In this document: piece after piece, positions 16,113 through 25,434 of the stretch
Layout: each line of letters begins with the position of its first letter
Position numbering within the stretch: position 1 is the first letter of the stretch
DNA from: Nitrososphaera sp.
Lineage (GTDB): Archaea; Thermoproteota; Nitrososphaeria; Nitrososphaerales; Nitrososphaeraceae
Assembly (NCBI RefSeq): GCF_013388945.1
Contig: NZ_JACAEH010000010.1
Coordinates: 40,759-104,758 of the forward strand
Direction of reading: 5' to 3'
DNA length: 64,000 bases
The notes under the pieces: model-generated
Told to the model about the DNA's origin: nothing
Database searches by the model: none
Seen by the model: only the letters and a program-made list of their open reading frames with translations
Program-made: the position numbers and the translations under genes

Positions 16113-17732
16113 GTGTCGCTTGAAAACATTACCAGTAGATTTGTAGATCTGGGGCTCGACCAGGAGGAGGCCGCTGTCCTGAGAGACCTCTATCTTTCAG
16201 GCGAGTCAAAGGCAGGCGACCTTGCCAAGTCGTGCGGGCTTGCCAGGATAAAGGTGTACAGGATACTGGAGAGGCTGCAGGAGATGAACATAGTCGAGTC
16301 AACGATGGGCAGGCCGGTGATGTTCTCCGCAATCCCGGCAGAAAACGCCATTGAAAAACTGATAGGCCACGCCGCAAAGAAACTGGAAAAGATGGAGTCA
16401 GCCCGGCATGATGTCATCCAGGAGCTTGCCAAGTTCAAGCTGCACCAAAAGCCACAGGTGGAAGCCAAGTACAAGATAGTGCAGGGCAAGTCGCAGGTAT
16501 ATTCGATGATAGCCAAGATGGCGGGGGCCGCAAGGTCGGTGATACTTGCATACGTCGAGCGCGAGGACCTGATGAAAATAGCCTACACAGAGATTCCAGA
16601 AGAATTTGCAAAGGCAAGGAAAAGGGGTGCGAAGGTCATGATCCTGACAGATGTCGATTTCTCTCTTGAGGAGACCATAAAGGAGTACTCCGAGTTTGCA
16701 GAGATAAGGCACACCAAGATACCCGGCATGAGCATGCTCCTTGTCACCGACGACTCGGAGCTTGTTGTGTCGGCGATGACAAGGGCGGACAGCGCGTCGG
16801 GCGACGTGGCGCTGTGGATGAACGGGCGCAACTTTGTTGCAGGAATCCGCGGGCTGTTGGGCGACAGCTGGCAGAACGCCGTGGACGCGCGGACGCGGAT
16901 TAACATAATGAAGGAAGGCGGCAAGGCGCTTGAAGACATACTCATAGTAAAAGGCACGCAGCCGATATCCGAGCTGTACAGGAGCATGCTTGCCCGGGCA
17001 AAAAGGCACGTACTCCACATCTCTGTCCCGTACGACGCGGCGTTTTTCGACAGTATTTCGCGCGACACGCTTGCCGGCGCAGGCAAGAAGATGAAGGTGC
17101 GCGTGCTGACAGCCATCGAAAAGGACTCGCTCGGAAAGGTGAGAGCACTTGAGAGGTGTGAGGTCCGGCACGTCGACGCAAAGGCAGGCGTCAACATCAC
17201 GCTTGCAGACGACGAGGTGATGCTGACGCCGGCAGCCGGAAGCAGGGGCCAGAGCGCGATATGGTCGAGCGTGCGCGACTACGTGGATCACTACAGCGCG
17301 ATGTTTGAAAGCCTCTGGTCGTCCTCGTCTGCCATGTCTGACAGGATAAAGGCCATAGAGGACCAGGAAAAGGCTGCGCGCGCCCTGGCGTCTGCAGTAC
17401 AGCTCCTAAAAGGAGCAGGGTTTGAAATCCAGAAGCAATTGAAAGGCGCAAGCGGCCTTTCGCACGAGTTTGCAATAGTGGCGCAGGGCAAGGGCGGCAC
17501 GGTGGTATTGGACATCGCAGGGCCCGACACGCAGTCTGCAGTAATTGGCTTTCTGGTCAAGTGCATGGACGTGAAAGCCGACCACAAGATACTCGTAACG
17601 CTTTCCGACCCGTCTGCGATGAGAGCGCCGGCAAAGTCACTCCAGAGCGACCTGAAGGTCGTGGGCGCAGGCGACATAGAGGAAGTGCTGCGCGGCATGC
17701 TGGCGCGCTGGCAGCCCACGTCCACTGCGTGA
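16113..17732 (+). CDS. TrmB-family transcriptional regulator, long form
   Basis: A 539-residue protein: N-terminal winged HTH of TrmB type (residues 1-85, DLAKSCGLARIKVYRILERLQ), a short coiled coil, then PLD-like/TrmB effector domains (VEAKYKIVQGKSQVYSMI onward), apparently duplicated, and a C-terminal 100-residue alpha/beta domain. It starts with GTG. Being next to the first chemoreceptor and the detached archaellin, it may regulate motility; that is an inference from location. Confidence 0.85.
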   Translation: MSLENITSRFVDLGLDQEEAAVLRDLYLSGESKAGDLAKSCGLARIKVYRILERLQEMNIVESTMGRPVMFSAIPAENAIEKLIGHAAKKLEKMESARHDVIQELAKFKLHQKPQVEAKYKIVQGKSQVYSMIAKMAGAARSVILAYVEREDLMKIAYTEIPEEFAKARKRGAKVMILTDVDFSLEETIKEYSEFAEIRHTKIPGMSMLLVTDDSELVVSAMTRADSASGDVALWMNGRNFVAGIRGLLGDSWQNAVDARTRINIMKEGGKALEDILIVKGTQPISELYRSMLARAKRHVLHISVPYDAAFFDSISRDTLAGAGKKMKVRVLTAIEKDSLGKVRALERCEVRHVDAKAGVNITLADDEVMLTPAAGSRGQSAIWSSVRDYVDHYSAMFESLWSSSSAMSDRIKAIEDQEKAARALASAVQLLKGAGFEIQKQLKGASGLSHEFAIVAQGKGGTVVLDIAGPDTQSAVIGFLVKCMDVKADHKILVTLSDPSAMRAPAKSLQSDLKVVGAGDIEEVLRGMLARWQPTSTA

Positions 17733-17744
17733 CCAGTCCGTACG

Positions 17745-17772
17745 GATTTTGACACAATCCCCGTTTTATTCC
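17745..17772 (+). promoter_or_regulatory. Motility-type promoter box plus TATA upstream of chemoreceptor
   Basis: ATTTTGACACAATCCCCG followed by TTTTATT (TATA, 17764-17770) resembles the boxes at 20672, 21836 and 29061. The predicted transcription start is near 17793, just before the leader ORF at 17801. Confidence 0.5.
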
Positions 17773-17800
17773 CCACTCTGCAAAGATAGGCGATATCACT

Positions 17801-17875
17801 ATGAACAGAACAAGAGATACTGATCGGAAGACAGAGGCTTCAGTATTTCAGGCAGCTTGCGGAGGCGCGTCCTAA
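17801..17875 (+). CDS. Possible 24-residue leader micro-ORF overlapping the chemoreceptor start
   Basis: An ATG lies about 8 nt downstream of the predicted transcription start and opens a 24-codon ORF (starts MNRTRDT, ends ACGGAS). Its stop codon TAA overlaps the receptor start by one base (TAATG). Its last codons include the GGAGG Shine-Dalgarno of the receptor. Translation of the leader could gate or couple receptor translation. Its coding status is inferred only from position. Confidence 0.35.
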   Translation: MNRTRDTDRKTEASVFQAACGGAS

Positions 17876-20112
17876 TGCTAGGCATCCTCACAAACAGCCT
17901 GAACAGAAAGCTGATAGCCCTTTTTGTCGCGATGTCAGTCGTGCCGATGGCTTCGCTTGCCGTCGTCAACTTCAACGCAGCGCAGGGCTCCATGAGCGAC
18001 ATGGTTGCAGACCAGGTCCAGTCGCTTGCGGCAAGCAGGGCGCAGGCGATTAAGAACCTGAACGAGCTGCGCGTGCAGCAGGCCTCGACATTTGCATCCG
18101 GCGAGACGGTGCAGAGGCTGTTTGAGGCGTACGACGCTAAAGAGTCAGGGGCGCCTGTGAGCGACTCTGCGATCAGCGACGCGTCGGCGGCTCTTGCGCA
18201 AAAGTTCTCAGAGTTCGGCCAGGCGACGGGCGGCGCCAGCGGCTTTTACAAGATGAAGGCAGTGTCAGAGAAGGGCACGGTGTTCTTCTCCACAGACAGC
18301 TCTGAAGTCGGCAAAAACATCGCGCAGGACGCAAACTTCCAGAAGGGCAAGACTCAGAAGTTCGGGTTTGTAGAGTTTGACCCTGCCACAAAGGAAGGCG
18401 CGCGCACGATAATCCTCCCCGTGACTTCGGGCGCAGGCGACGTCATCGGCGTCATGTACACAAGCGTGCACACACACGTCGCATCCGAGATACTGCTCAA
18501 CAGGGAAGGCCTCAAGGAGACGGGCGAGACTTACCTCGTGAACAGGGATGGGCTCATGATATCCGAGTCCAGGTTCGTGGAAGGCGCAGCCTTTAACCAG
18601 ATGGTAAACACGCTTCCAGTCCAGGAGTGCTTTGCAAAGGGCACGACTGTAAACGGCATTTACCCTGACTACAGGGGCATACCGGTCTACGGTGCCTCTG
18701 CATGTGAAAAGGACGCAGGGTTTGTGCTCCTGGCAGAGTTTGACGTCTCAGAGATAAACGCGCCGGTAACAGACCTGCAGAACCAGGCAACGATAATCAC
18801 CGGAGCCGCGGCAGGCGCAATAGGTGTCGCGGCGTTTTTCATCTCGAGATCCATCTCGAGGCCGATAGCTGGAATGAGCAGGGTGGCGCAGCAGGTAAGC
18901 GAGGGCGACCTCATGGTCAGGCTGGAAGAGGTCAAGTCAAGCGACGAGATAGGCGTGCTTTCAAGGTCGTTTGCCGGTATGGTGTCCGGGATCCGCGAGC
19001 TTGTCAAGCAGGCCCAGGGCAACTCGCTGACGCTTTCGTCCACAGCAGAGCAGATGGCGGCGTCTACCGAGCAGGTGAATGCGTCCATCAACCAGGTGTC
19101 GACAAGCGTCCAGCAGATAGCCAAGGGGACGCAGGATCAGGCAAAGAGGCTCGAAGAGAACAACAGGATAGCCGACGACCTCAGGAACACAATGAGGAAC
19201 GTGTCAAGGTCGGCGGAGGAGGTCGCGGGCCAGGCCATGCAGACAGGCAAGACCGCGCAGGCAGGCCAGACAGCAGCGTCAGATGCCGCCAAGAGGATGA
19301 CAAAGATACACGACTTTGTCAACAAGGCGGTGTCTGACATCAAGGGCATAAGCGAAAAGTCTGCCCAGATAGCCTCGGCGCTCAGCGTGATTAACACCAT
19401 ATCCGACAAGACCAACCTTCTTGCCCTGAACGCGGCGATAGAGGCCGCAAGGGCAGGGGAAGCAGGCAAGGGCTTTGCGGTGGTGGCCGACGAGGTAAAG
19501 CGCCTCGCGGAAGGGTCGCTCAAGGCTTCCGAGGAAATTGCCAAGCTGGTCGAGGAGATCAAGACCACCATAGAGGCGTCGGTGGTGAACATCGAGTCTG
19601 GCTCGAAGGAGGTCTACGAAGGGACGGACATCATCAACAGGGCGCTCTCCTCGCTTGAAGCCATATCGACTGAGGCGCTGCAGACAGCAAAGAAGGTCCA
19701 GGAGATAGCAACAAGCACGCAGGGCCAGGTCAAGGCGGCAGAAAACGTGACGAAGCTGACGGCAGAAGTCGCGTCCGTCGCCGAAGAGACCGCGGCCTCG
19801 GCAGAGCAGGTGTCGGCTGCGACTGAAGAGCAGACTGCAAGCATGCAGGAAGTGACCAACGCCGCGCAAGAGCTTGCCAAGATAGCAGAAAAGTCGCAGG
19901 GCCTGATAGCCAGGTTCAAGACGGACCATTCAGACGAGCAGGCAAAGCCTGCCGTTCCGGCGGCCGAGGAAAAGCCGGCGCAGGAAAAGAAGCCGTTCAG
20001 GCTAAAGACTCCTTTTTCGAAAAAGGAAGAATCGAAGAAGGAAGAACAAAAGCCGCTGCTCGGGCAAATAAGGGCAATATCTGGAGGGAGCCATGAAGAG
20101 GCTGTAAACTAG
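17875..20112 (+). CDS. Membrane methyl-accepting chemotaxis protein
   Basis: A 745-residue receptor. TM1 is at about residues 15-35, followed by an extracytoplasmic dCache-like sensor (about 36-295), TM2 (about 303-325), HAMP (about 326-380), and a cytoplasmic signalling hairpin with the conserved tip ([20 protein letters not shown]). The C-terminal tail is Pro/Lys/Glu-rich and low-complexity. The start at the ATG 17875 has GGAGG 9 nt upstream. It feeds the CheA/CheW complex encoded 2 kb downstream. The ligand is unknown. Confidence 0.95.
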   Translation: MLGILTNSLNRKLIALFVAMSVVPMASLAVVNFNAAQGSMSDMVADQVQSLAASRAQAIKNLNELRVQQASTFASGETVQRLFEAYDAKESGAPVSDSAISDASAALAQKFSEFGQATGGASGFYKMKAVSEKGTVFFSTDSSEVGKNIAQDANFQKGKTQKFGFVEFDPATKEGARTIILPVTSGAGDVIGVMYTSVHTHVASEILLNREGLKETGETYLVNRDGLMISESRFVEGAAFNQMVNTLPVQECFAKGTTVNGIYPDYRGIPVYGASACEKDAGFVLLAEFDVSEINAPVTDLQNQATIITGAAAGAIGVAAFFISRSISRPIAGMSRVAQQVSEGDLMVRLEEVKSSDEIGVLSRSFAGMVSGIRELVKQAQGNSLTLSSTAEQMAASTEQVNASINQVSTSVQQIAKGTQDQAKRLEENNRIADDLRNTMRNVSRSAEEVAGQAMQTGKTAQAGQTAASDAAKRMTKIHDFVNKAVSDIKGISEKSAQIASALSVINTISDKTNLLALNAAIEAARAGEAGKGFAVVADEVKRLAEGSLKASEEIAKLVEEIKTTIEASVVNIESGSKEVYEGTDIINRALSSLEAISTEALQTAKKVQEIATSTQGQVKAAENVTKLTAEVASVAEETAASAEQVSAATEEQTASMQEVTNAAQELAKIAEKSQGLIARFKTDHSDEQAKPAVPAAEEKPAQEKKPFRLKTPFSKKEESKKEEQKPLLGQIRAISGGSHEEAVN

Positions 20113-20144
20113 TATCCATGCCTCTCTTACCGCGAGGGCCAGGC

Positions 20145-20321
20145 TCAGGCGCTGCTTGAGATGCTGGCGCTCTCACGGTATCCTACAATTGCTTCTTTGA
20201 TAGAACCTAGAAGATCCTTTAGCGCCGAGTTGGACAGAGGGTGCAAAACGCTGACTGGGATTCCGAGCCGGCCAAATTCCTCGTAGAGGACCTGTCTTTC
20301 CTTGTCCATCATTACCGCCAT
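20145..20321 (-). CDS. Possible small helical protein, 58 residues
   Basis: An ORF starting MAVMMDKERQVLYEEFG and ending in a Ser/Ala-rich tail. The composition is protein-like (helix-turn-helix-sized, with LHPLSNSALKDLL) and codon use matches neighbours. An AAATATAC element (minus strand, about 20338-20345) lies about 21 nt upstream of the start. No family recognised. It fills the gap between the two receptors together with the next small ORF. Confidence 0.4.
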   Translation of the reverse strand: MAVMMDKERQVLYEEFGRLGIPVSVLHPLSNSALKDLLGSIKEAIVGYRESASISSSA

Positions 20322-20378
20322 CCAGCTGCAGATTCGTATATTTGAATTTTATTATAGATACCTCTGTTACTATCGTAC

Positions 20379-20603
20379 CTATACGTGCCAGCGCAAATAG
20401 CACGACTCGTCGCCTGTCTGCGCGACATAGTCCCTGCACTCGATTCCTGCCCTGAACTTTAGCGCGACGGAGGCGACGGGGTTGGAGCTGTCAAGGTCAA
20501 GGCCTGTGGCAATGTCGGCCATGTGGTACATCGCAGTAAAGAACCCGTAAAATGCCAGCGTGCAGCACGCAACCAGGTACGCAATCTGACCCCTCTCAGC
20601 CAA
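20379..20603 (-). CDS. Possible small membrane protein, 74 residues
   Basis: A TTG-started ORF with one clear membrane helix (YLVACCTLAFYGFFTAMYHM, residues 9-28) and a short polar C-terminus with two Cys. A TATATAAC element (minus strand, about 20633-20641) lies about 34 nt upstream. No family recognised. It is divergent from the soluble receptor gene. Confidence 0.4.
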   Translation of the reverse strand: MAERGQIAYLVACCTLAFYGFFTAMYHMADIATGLDLDSSNPVASVALKFRAGIECRDYVAQTGDESCYLRWHV

Positions 20604-20671
20604 TTTGTCCGCACGCTTTTTGACATGTCAATTGTTATATACTTTTTGTACAGGCGCGCTGTCAAACCTGT

Positions 20672-20697
20672 ATTTGACATACTTGCTCTTTTAATCG
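20672..20697 (+). promoter_or_regulatory. Motility-type promoter box plus TATA upstream of soluble receptor
   Basis: ATTTGACATACTTGC (20672-20686) followed by TCTTTTAATC (TATA-like, 20687-20696), 26 nt before the ATG at 20719. The 14-base TTTGACATACTTGC is repeated exactly upstream of cheW. Confidence 0.55.
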
Positions 20698-20718
20698 CCA
20701 CCTGTCTACAACTTGTCC

Positions 20719-21798
20719 ATGCACGCTGAACAAGTGGCTAGCGCCGAAAACAACTCTTCGCTTGAGACAGTCGCCAAGCTGTCCGAGATGCTTTCCGCAA
20801 AGACCGAGACTGCAATCAACCAGATAGATCACATAAACGGCGAGACCCAGGTCCTTGCCATAAACGCGCTGATAGAGGCAAGCAGGGCCGGCGAGGCAGG
20901 CAAGGCCTTCAGCGTGGTAGCAGAGGAGATGAGCAGGCTTTCAAGGAAAATAGTCGACACGACTGACAAGCTCCGCAAGGAGAGCAGGGGCGCGATTAGC
21001 GAGCTCAAGAACATCATCAAGATGCAGGCCACGAACATTCGCGGCATAAGGCTTTCAGACCTTGCGCTTACAAACATCGACCTCATAGACCGCAACCTGT
21101 ACGAAAGGTCGTGTGACGTCAGGTGGTGGGCAAAGGACGTCAGCATGGTCTCCGCGCTTTCAGACAGGGGCAACGACAGCCGCGAGATGGCTTCAAAGCG
21201 CCTCGGCGTGATACTTGACGCATACACCGTATATTTCGACCTGGTGCTGTGCGACATAGACGGGAACGTGATTGCAAACGGCAGGCCGCAGCAGTTCAGG
21301 TCACAGGGCACGAACCAGCGAAACACGCAGTGGTTTGAGTCTGCGATGAACAACGCGTCAAACGACCAGTTCGGCTTCCAGGCGGTGCACAGGTCGCCTC
21401 TTGTAAACGACCAGATGGCAGTCGTGTTTTCCTGCTGCGTGCGCGAAAACTGCCAGAGCAACGGCAAGGTCCTGGGCGTGCTTGGAACCGTGTTCAACTG
21501 GGAGGCCCTTGCGCAGGAGATAGTCAACAAGACGCCTCTTAGCAAGGAAGAAAAATCCAACAGCAGGGTCTGCATCGTAGACGACAAGGGCACGGTGCTT
21601 GCAGACACTGAAGGCAGGATACTTGAGGACAGCATACACTTTGCCGGCCAGGGCGAGCTTTACGCGATTAAGAAAGGATTTGTGATGAAAAAGTACAACG
21701 ACAACGACTGCTGCATCGCGCACGCAGTCTCCACCGGCTACGAGACCTATTCTTCTGGCTGGCACTCTGTCATCATACAAAAGCTCCAGTCAAGCTGA
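20719..21798 (+). CDS. Soluble chemoreceptor with inverted order: signalling tip first, Cache-like sensor last
   Basis: A 359-residue protein without a membrane helix. Residues 1-95 carry the MCP signalling tip (VLAINALIEASRAGEAGKAF) in a short hairpin; residues about 130-350 look like a Cache/PAS-type sensor (SALSDRGND, YFDLVLCDIDGNVIANGR, VCIVDDKGTVLADTEGR) with five Cys in its last 140 residues. HAMP and TM segments are absent. It could sense an intracellular cue and join the CheA/CheW array, with the Cys residues allowing redox sensing (inference). Confidence 0.85.
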   Translation: MHAEQVASAENNSSLETVAKLSEMLSAKTETAINQIDHINGETQVLAINALIEASRAGEAGKAFSVVAEEMSRLSRKIVDTTDKLRKESRGAISELKNIIKMQATNIRGIRLSDLALTNIDLIDRNLYERSCDVRWWAKDVSMVSALSDRGNDSREMASKRLGVILDAYTVYFDLVLCDIDGNVIANGRPQQFRSQGTNQRNTQWFESAMNNASNDQFGFQAVHRSPLVNDQMAVVFSCCVRENCQSNGKVLGVLGTVFNWEALAQEIVNKTPLSKEEKSNSRVCIVDDKGTVLADTEGRILEDSIHFAGQGELYAIKKGFVMKKYNDNDCCIAHAVSTGYETYSSGWHSVIIQKLQSS

Positions 21799-21835
21799 CC
21801 CGCGTTTTTTTGCGCCACGATTTTTTCCCGTACGT

Positions 21836-21861
21836 GATTTGACATACTTGCCCATATTAAC
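21836..21861 (+). promoter_or_regulatory. Motility-type promoter box plus TATA of the che operon
   Basis: GATTTGACATACTTG (21836-21850) followed by CCCATATTAA (TATA-like, 21851-21860). The TATA element is 25-26 nt before the GTG of the leader ORF at 21882. The box is identical over 14 bases to that at 20673-20686. Confidence 0.55.
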
Positions 21862-21881
21862 GCCGTCGCCATACGAAATTT

Positions 21882-21947
21882 GTGAGTGCAATGATCGCAG
21901 GCATCTTCAATAACAGCGGCCGGCGCTCGGAGGAGGCCAGCCCATGA
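21882..21947 (+). CDS. Possible 21-residue leader micro-ORF overlapping cheW start
   Basis: A GTG exactly where a leaderless transcript would begin opens a 21-codon ORF (starts VSAMIAGIFNN, ends SEEASP). It terminates in ATGA, the TGA sharing bases with the cheW ATG. The GGAGGAGG Shine-Dalgarno of cheW lies inside it. The arrangement mirrors the leader ahead of the membrane receptor. Coding status is inferred. Confidence 0.4.
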   Translation: MSAMIAGIFNNSGRRSEEASP

Positions 21948-22429
21948 GCGCGACTGCAGTGGCAGACAACTCTTCGCAGATCCTGGTGTTCAGCCTGCTT
22001 GAAGAGAAGCTGTCAAAGCGGATGGACTACGGAGTAGACGTGTCCCAGGTGCAGGAGATAGGGCTTTTGGAAAACATCAGCATGGTCCCTAACGCGCCGG
22101 CGTACGTCAAAGGCGTCATGAACCTCCGGGGCAAGATAATCACCATAATCGACGTGAAGGAGAAGCTGGGCTTCCAGGCGATAAAGGAGGTCAACGCGTC
22201 TACAAGGATACTCATAGTCGGCGTGGGCTCTACCCTGACAGGCCTCCTAGTGGACGAGGTCGACGAGGTGATGCGCATACCTGCAAGCGACATCGAGCCC
22301 AACCCCGCAAGCGTCGCAGAGACTTCGCCCTATGTCAAGGGCATTGCCAAGATACACGACAGGCTGATCGTGATACTTGACCTGAAGATGCTCCTTGGCG
22401 GAGCCGAAGGGATGGAGGCTGGAAGGTAG
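21944..22429 (+). CDS. cheW: Chemotaxis coupling protein CheW
   Basis: A 161-residue CheW domain (VFSLLEEKLSKRMDYGVDVSQVQEI ... VKGVMNLRGKIITIIDVKEKLGF ... LIVGVGSTLTGLLVDEVDEVM). It bridges receptors to CheA. It is the first gene of the tight cheWYBACDR operon; its stop overlaps the cheY GTG by one base. Confidence 0.96.
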   Translation: MSATAVADNSSQILVFSLLEEKLSKRMDYGVDVSQVQEIGLLENISMVPNAPAYVKGVMNLRGKIITIIDVKEKLGFQAIKEVNASTRILIVGVGSTLTGLLVDEVDEVMRIPASDIEPNPASVAETSPYVKGIAKIHDRLIVILDLKMLLGGAEGMEAGR

Positions 22430-22809
22430 TGTCGTCGAGGAGCTCGACAAAGATACTGGTCGTAGACGACGCCCTGTTCATGCGGACAATACTGAAGGAC
22501 ATACTGAACTCCAACGGGTTTACAAACATCCTGGAGGCAGGCGACGGCGCGGCGGCAATTGACATGTACCGCAAGAACAAGCCGGACATCACCACGATGG
22601 ACGTCAACATGCCCGGGACTGACGGCATGCAGGCGCTCAAGTCCATCATGGCGATGGACCCTGCCGCCAAGATAATCATGGTCACCTCTGTAGAGCAGAA
22701 ACAGATAATGCAGGACGCAATAAAGGCCGGTGCCAAAGACTATGTCGTCAAGCCGTTTGACAGGGCGATGGTGTCGGCAGTCCTGAGCAAGGTAATGAGG
22801 GGCCGGTGA
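22429..22809 (+). CDS. cheY: Chemotaxis response regulator CheY
   Basis: A 126-residue single receiver domain: acidic pocket D13/D14 (VVDDALFM), phosphoacceptor Asp58 (ITTMDVNMPG), switch Thr (MVTSVE) and Lys in VVKPFD. It carries the CheA signal to the archaellum motor. In euryarchaea it docks via CheF to the ArlCDE ring; no CheF is evident here. Start GTG. Confidence 0.95.
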   Translation: MSSRSSTKILVVDDALFMRTILKDILNSNGFTNILEAGDGAAAIDMYRKNKPDITTMDVNMPGTDGMQALKSIMAMDPAAKIIMVTSVEQKQIMQDAIKAGAKDYVVKPFDRAMVSAVLSKVMRGR

Positions 22810-22824
22810 GAGGGCCTGTCCTTC

Positions 22825-23871
22825 ATGTCGGCAAAGCAGATCGAGGTCATGGTGGTAAACGACTCGACTTACATGCGAAGTTTGTTCAGCGACCTGATAT
22901 CTTCAAGCAGCAGGCTCCACGTGTGCGACACCGCAAATGACGGCGCCGACGCGCTGCGCAAGATACGCAAGAGCAAGCCTGACGTCGTGCTCCTGGACCT
23001 TGAAATGCCGAACATGGACGGGCTTTCGTTCATAGAAAACGTCATGCCAACAACGCCGGTGCCGATAGTGCTTGTTAGCAGCTACGGGCAAAAGGGCGCA
23101 GGAATAGTGTTTGACGCACTGGAGATGGGCGCAGTCGACTTTGTCCCGGTGCCCCAGGACGACCCGGAAAAGATGCGCTCGCTCAAAGACACGCTTGTTT
23201 CCAAGATAGAGATAGCCGCGCAGACAAGGCACCTAAAGCCGGGCGCAAGGTACGTACGCAGGCCCGAGAGCCCCGTGAAACGCGGCGAGCCAAAGGCCGA
23301 GGGCTCGGCGGTAGTGGTGATAGGCGCCTCGACGGGAGGACCGGGCGTCGTGAGCGACATAATGTCCAGGCTGCCGGCAGACCTTCCGGCAGGAGTTCTT
23401 ATCGTCCAGCACATGCCCGAAGGCTTTACGAAAAGCTTTGCAGAGAGGCTCAACGGCCTTTCAAGGATCCCGGTTAGAGAAGCGCGCGACGGCGACGCCA
23501 TTAGCGCTGGGTCTGCGCTCCTTTCGCCTGGCGACTTTCACATGCTGGTCAGGCAGTCGCGCACAGTCGAGCTCAACAAGTCGCCCCGCAGATTCGGAGT
23601 CAGGCCGGCGATAAACATGAGCATGGTGTCTGCCGCGCAGGTGTACGGCAGCAAGACAGTCGGCGTGCTCCTGACAGGCATGGGCCACGACGGCGCTTTT
23701 GGAATGAAAATGATAAAGAGAAACGGCGGCAGGACCGTCGCGCAGGACGAGGCGTCTTCTGTCGTGTTTGGCATGGCAAGGGCCGCGGCAGAGATGAACG
23801 CAGTCGACAGGCTGCTCCCGACTGAATCGATACCGGAGGAGATTGAAAGGATGGTGGCGCAGGCACAGTGA
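22825..23871 (+). CDS. cheB: Chemotaxis protein-glutamate methylesterase CheB
   Basis: A 348-residue protein: receiver domain (residues 1-125, phosphoacceptor Asp58 in VVLLDLEMPNMDG) and a C-terminal esterase with Ser in GASTGGPG, His in QHMPEGFT and Asp in GMGHDGAFG. It removes methyl groups from receptors or deamidates them. One acidic-pocket residue is Asn (VVND instead of the usual VVDD), which could weaken Mg binding. Confidence 0.95.
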   Translation: MSAKQIEVMVVNDSTYMRSLFSDLISSSSRLHVCDTANDGADALRKIRKSKPDVVLLDLEMPNMDGLSFIENVMPTTPVPIVLVSSYGQKGAGIVFDALEMGAVDFVPVPQDDPEKMRSLKDTLVSKIEIAAQTRHLKPGARYVRRPESPVKRGEPKAEGSAVVVIGASTGGPGVVSDIMSRLPADLPAGVLIVQHMPEGFTKSFAERLNGLSRIPVREARDGDAISAGSALLSPGDFHMLVRQSRTVELNKSPRRFGVRPAINMSMVSAAQVYGSKTVGVLLTGMGHDGAFGMKMIKRNGGRTVAQDEASSVVFGMARAAAEMNAVDRLLPTESIPEEIERMVAQAQ

Positions 23872-25421
23872 GCGACGACAAGTCTGCGTACCGCGACCTG
23901 TTCGTGCAGGAGGCGCACGAGCACGTCCAGAACATGAACGAGGCGCTCTTGAAGCTTGAGGAAAACCCCAAGAGCAAGGAGCACCTCGACTCGGCTTTCC
24001 GGTCCGCCCACACGCTCAAGGGCATGGCGGCGACCATGGGCTACGACCAGATAAAGGAACTGTGCAAGGCCATAGAGGAGCTGTTTGACAAGTTCCGCAA
24101 GGGCGAGGAGAACATCTCGTCAGAGATGTTCAGCTATCTGTTCAAGTGCTTTGACACCGTGCAGGAGATGATAGACGACGAGAACAAGAAGGTAAACGTC
24201 GAGCAGTACCTCAACGACCTGCGCAACCCGGCATCGCTTGCAAAGCAGGGCGAGACAGCGTCGCAGCAGCACTCTGCCCTGCCGCAGACGATCCGCGTCA
24301 AGATGCAGGATCTCGACTCGCTTGTCGACCTTGTCGGCGAACTGCTGATAGCCAAGATGCGCCTTGAGCAGATGGTAGGTAACAACACGACTGACAACAG
24401 GGTCAGACACACGTTCATGAGCCTTGGAAGGCTCGTGTCGGACCTGCAGTACCAGACCATGAAGCTCAGGCTGGTGCCTGTCGAGCAGATCTTCAACAGG
24501 TTCCCGCGCATGATAAGAGACGTTTCTTCAAGCCAAGGCAAGAGCGTCAAGCTGGAGATGGACGGGCTCGGGATAGAGCTTGACAGGACGGTGCTTGACG
24601 CCATCACAGACCCGCTTTTGCACATGCTCAGAAACGCCGTCGACCACGCTATAGAGATGCCCGACGAAAGAGAAGGGGCAGGCAAGTCCCGCACGGGAAC
24701 AATCAGGCTTGCCGCGTCGAAGGTGGGCGACAGGGTCATGATAACGGTGGAGGACGACGGCAGGGGAATAGACCTTGAAAGGGTCAAGGCAAAGGCGGTG
24801 GAAAAGAAGATAATCACAAAGGAGGAGGCCGACGCGATGACCGACGATGAGGCGCTCGACCTCGTGGGCACGCCCGGTTTGTCGACTGCAAAGCAGGTCA
24901 CAGACATTTCCGGCAGGGGCGTCGGCATGGACGTGGTGTTCAGCCAGATAGAGCTCGTGGGCGGCCAGGTCAAGATAGAGACCAAAAAAGGCCAGGGCAC
25001 GCGCTTTACGCTCCTGATACCGCTGAGCCTTGCGATAATCGGAGGGCTCTTGATAACGATAAGCAACGAAAAGTACGTGCTCCCGCTTTCAAGCGTGATA
25101 TCTACGATGCGCGTCGACACAAAGAGCGTGAAAATAGTCCACGGAAAGGAAGTGATAATGTTCCGCGACCAGGTGGTGCCGCTTGCAAGGACCGGCAACG
25201 CGCTTGGCATAAAGCAGCAGGACTCGTCGGACTTTATGACAGTAGTGATAGTGAACAAGAACGGCAGGCCCTACGGCCTGATAGTCGACGCGTTTGAGAG
25301 CAAGCAGGAGATAGTGGTAAAGCGGCTGGACAGCTCCGGCGCATCCTCGTCCGTGTCGTCTGAGGCAACGATACTCGGCGACGGCAAGGTGGCGCTGATA
25401 CTGGACCCCGCCAAGCTTTAG
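23868..25421 (+). CDS. cheA: Chemotaxis histidine kinase CheA
   Basis: A 517-residue kinase: HPt domain with phosphoacceptor His48 (FRSAHTLKGMA), no P2 domain (the linker at about 115-140 is short), P3 dimerisation (about 140-205), P4 ATPase (LLHMLRNAVDHAIE, VEDDGRGID, GLSTAKQVTDISGRGVGMDVV) and C-terminal CheW-like P5. Start GTG overlaps the cheB stop (GTGA). The lack of P2 is seen in the short length; phosphotransfer to CheY would then be direct. Confidence 0.95.
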   Translation: MSDDKSAYRDLFVQEAHEHVQNMNEALLKLEENPKSKEHLDSAFRSAHTLKGMAATMGYDQIKELCKAIEELFDKFRKGEENISSEMFSYLFKCFDTVQEMIDDENKKVNVEQYLNDLRNPASLAKQGETASQQHSALPQTIRVKMQDLDSLVDLVGELLIAKMRLEQMVGNNTTDNRVRHTFMSLGRLVSDLQYQTMKLRLVPVEQIFNRFPRMIRDVSSSQGKSVKLEMDGLGIELDRTVLDAITDPLLHMLRNAVDHAIEMPDEREGAGKSRTGTIRLAASKVGDRVMITVEDDGRGIDLERVKAKAVEKKIITKEEADAMTDDEALDLVGTPGLSTAKQVTDISGRGVGMDVVFSQIELVGGQVKIETKKGQGTRFTLLIPLSLAIIGGLLITISNEKYVLPLSSVISTMRVDTKSVKIVHGKEVIMFRDQVVPLARTGNALGIKQQDSSDFMTVVIVNKNGRPYGLIVDAFESKQEIVVKRLDSSGASSSVSSEATILGDGKVALILDPAKL

Positions 25422-25434
25422 GAGGATTATGGTC

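Noticed and set aside
20173..20439. Minus-strand ORF of 88 codons between the receptors
   Set aside because: It spans the promoter of the better-supported 58-residue ORF and has Arg-rich, shadow-like composition.
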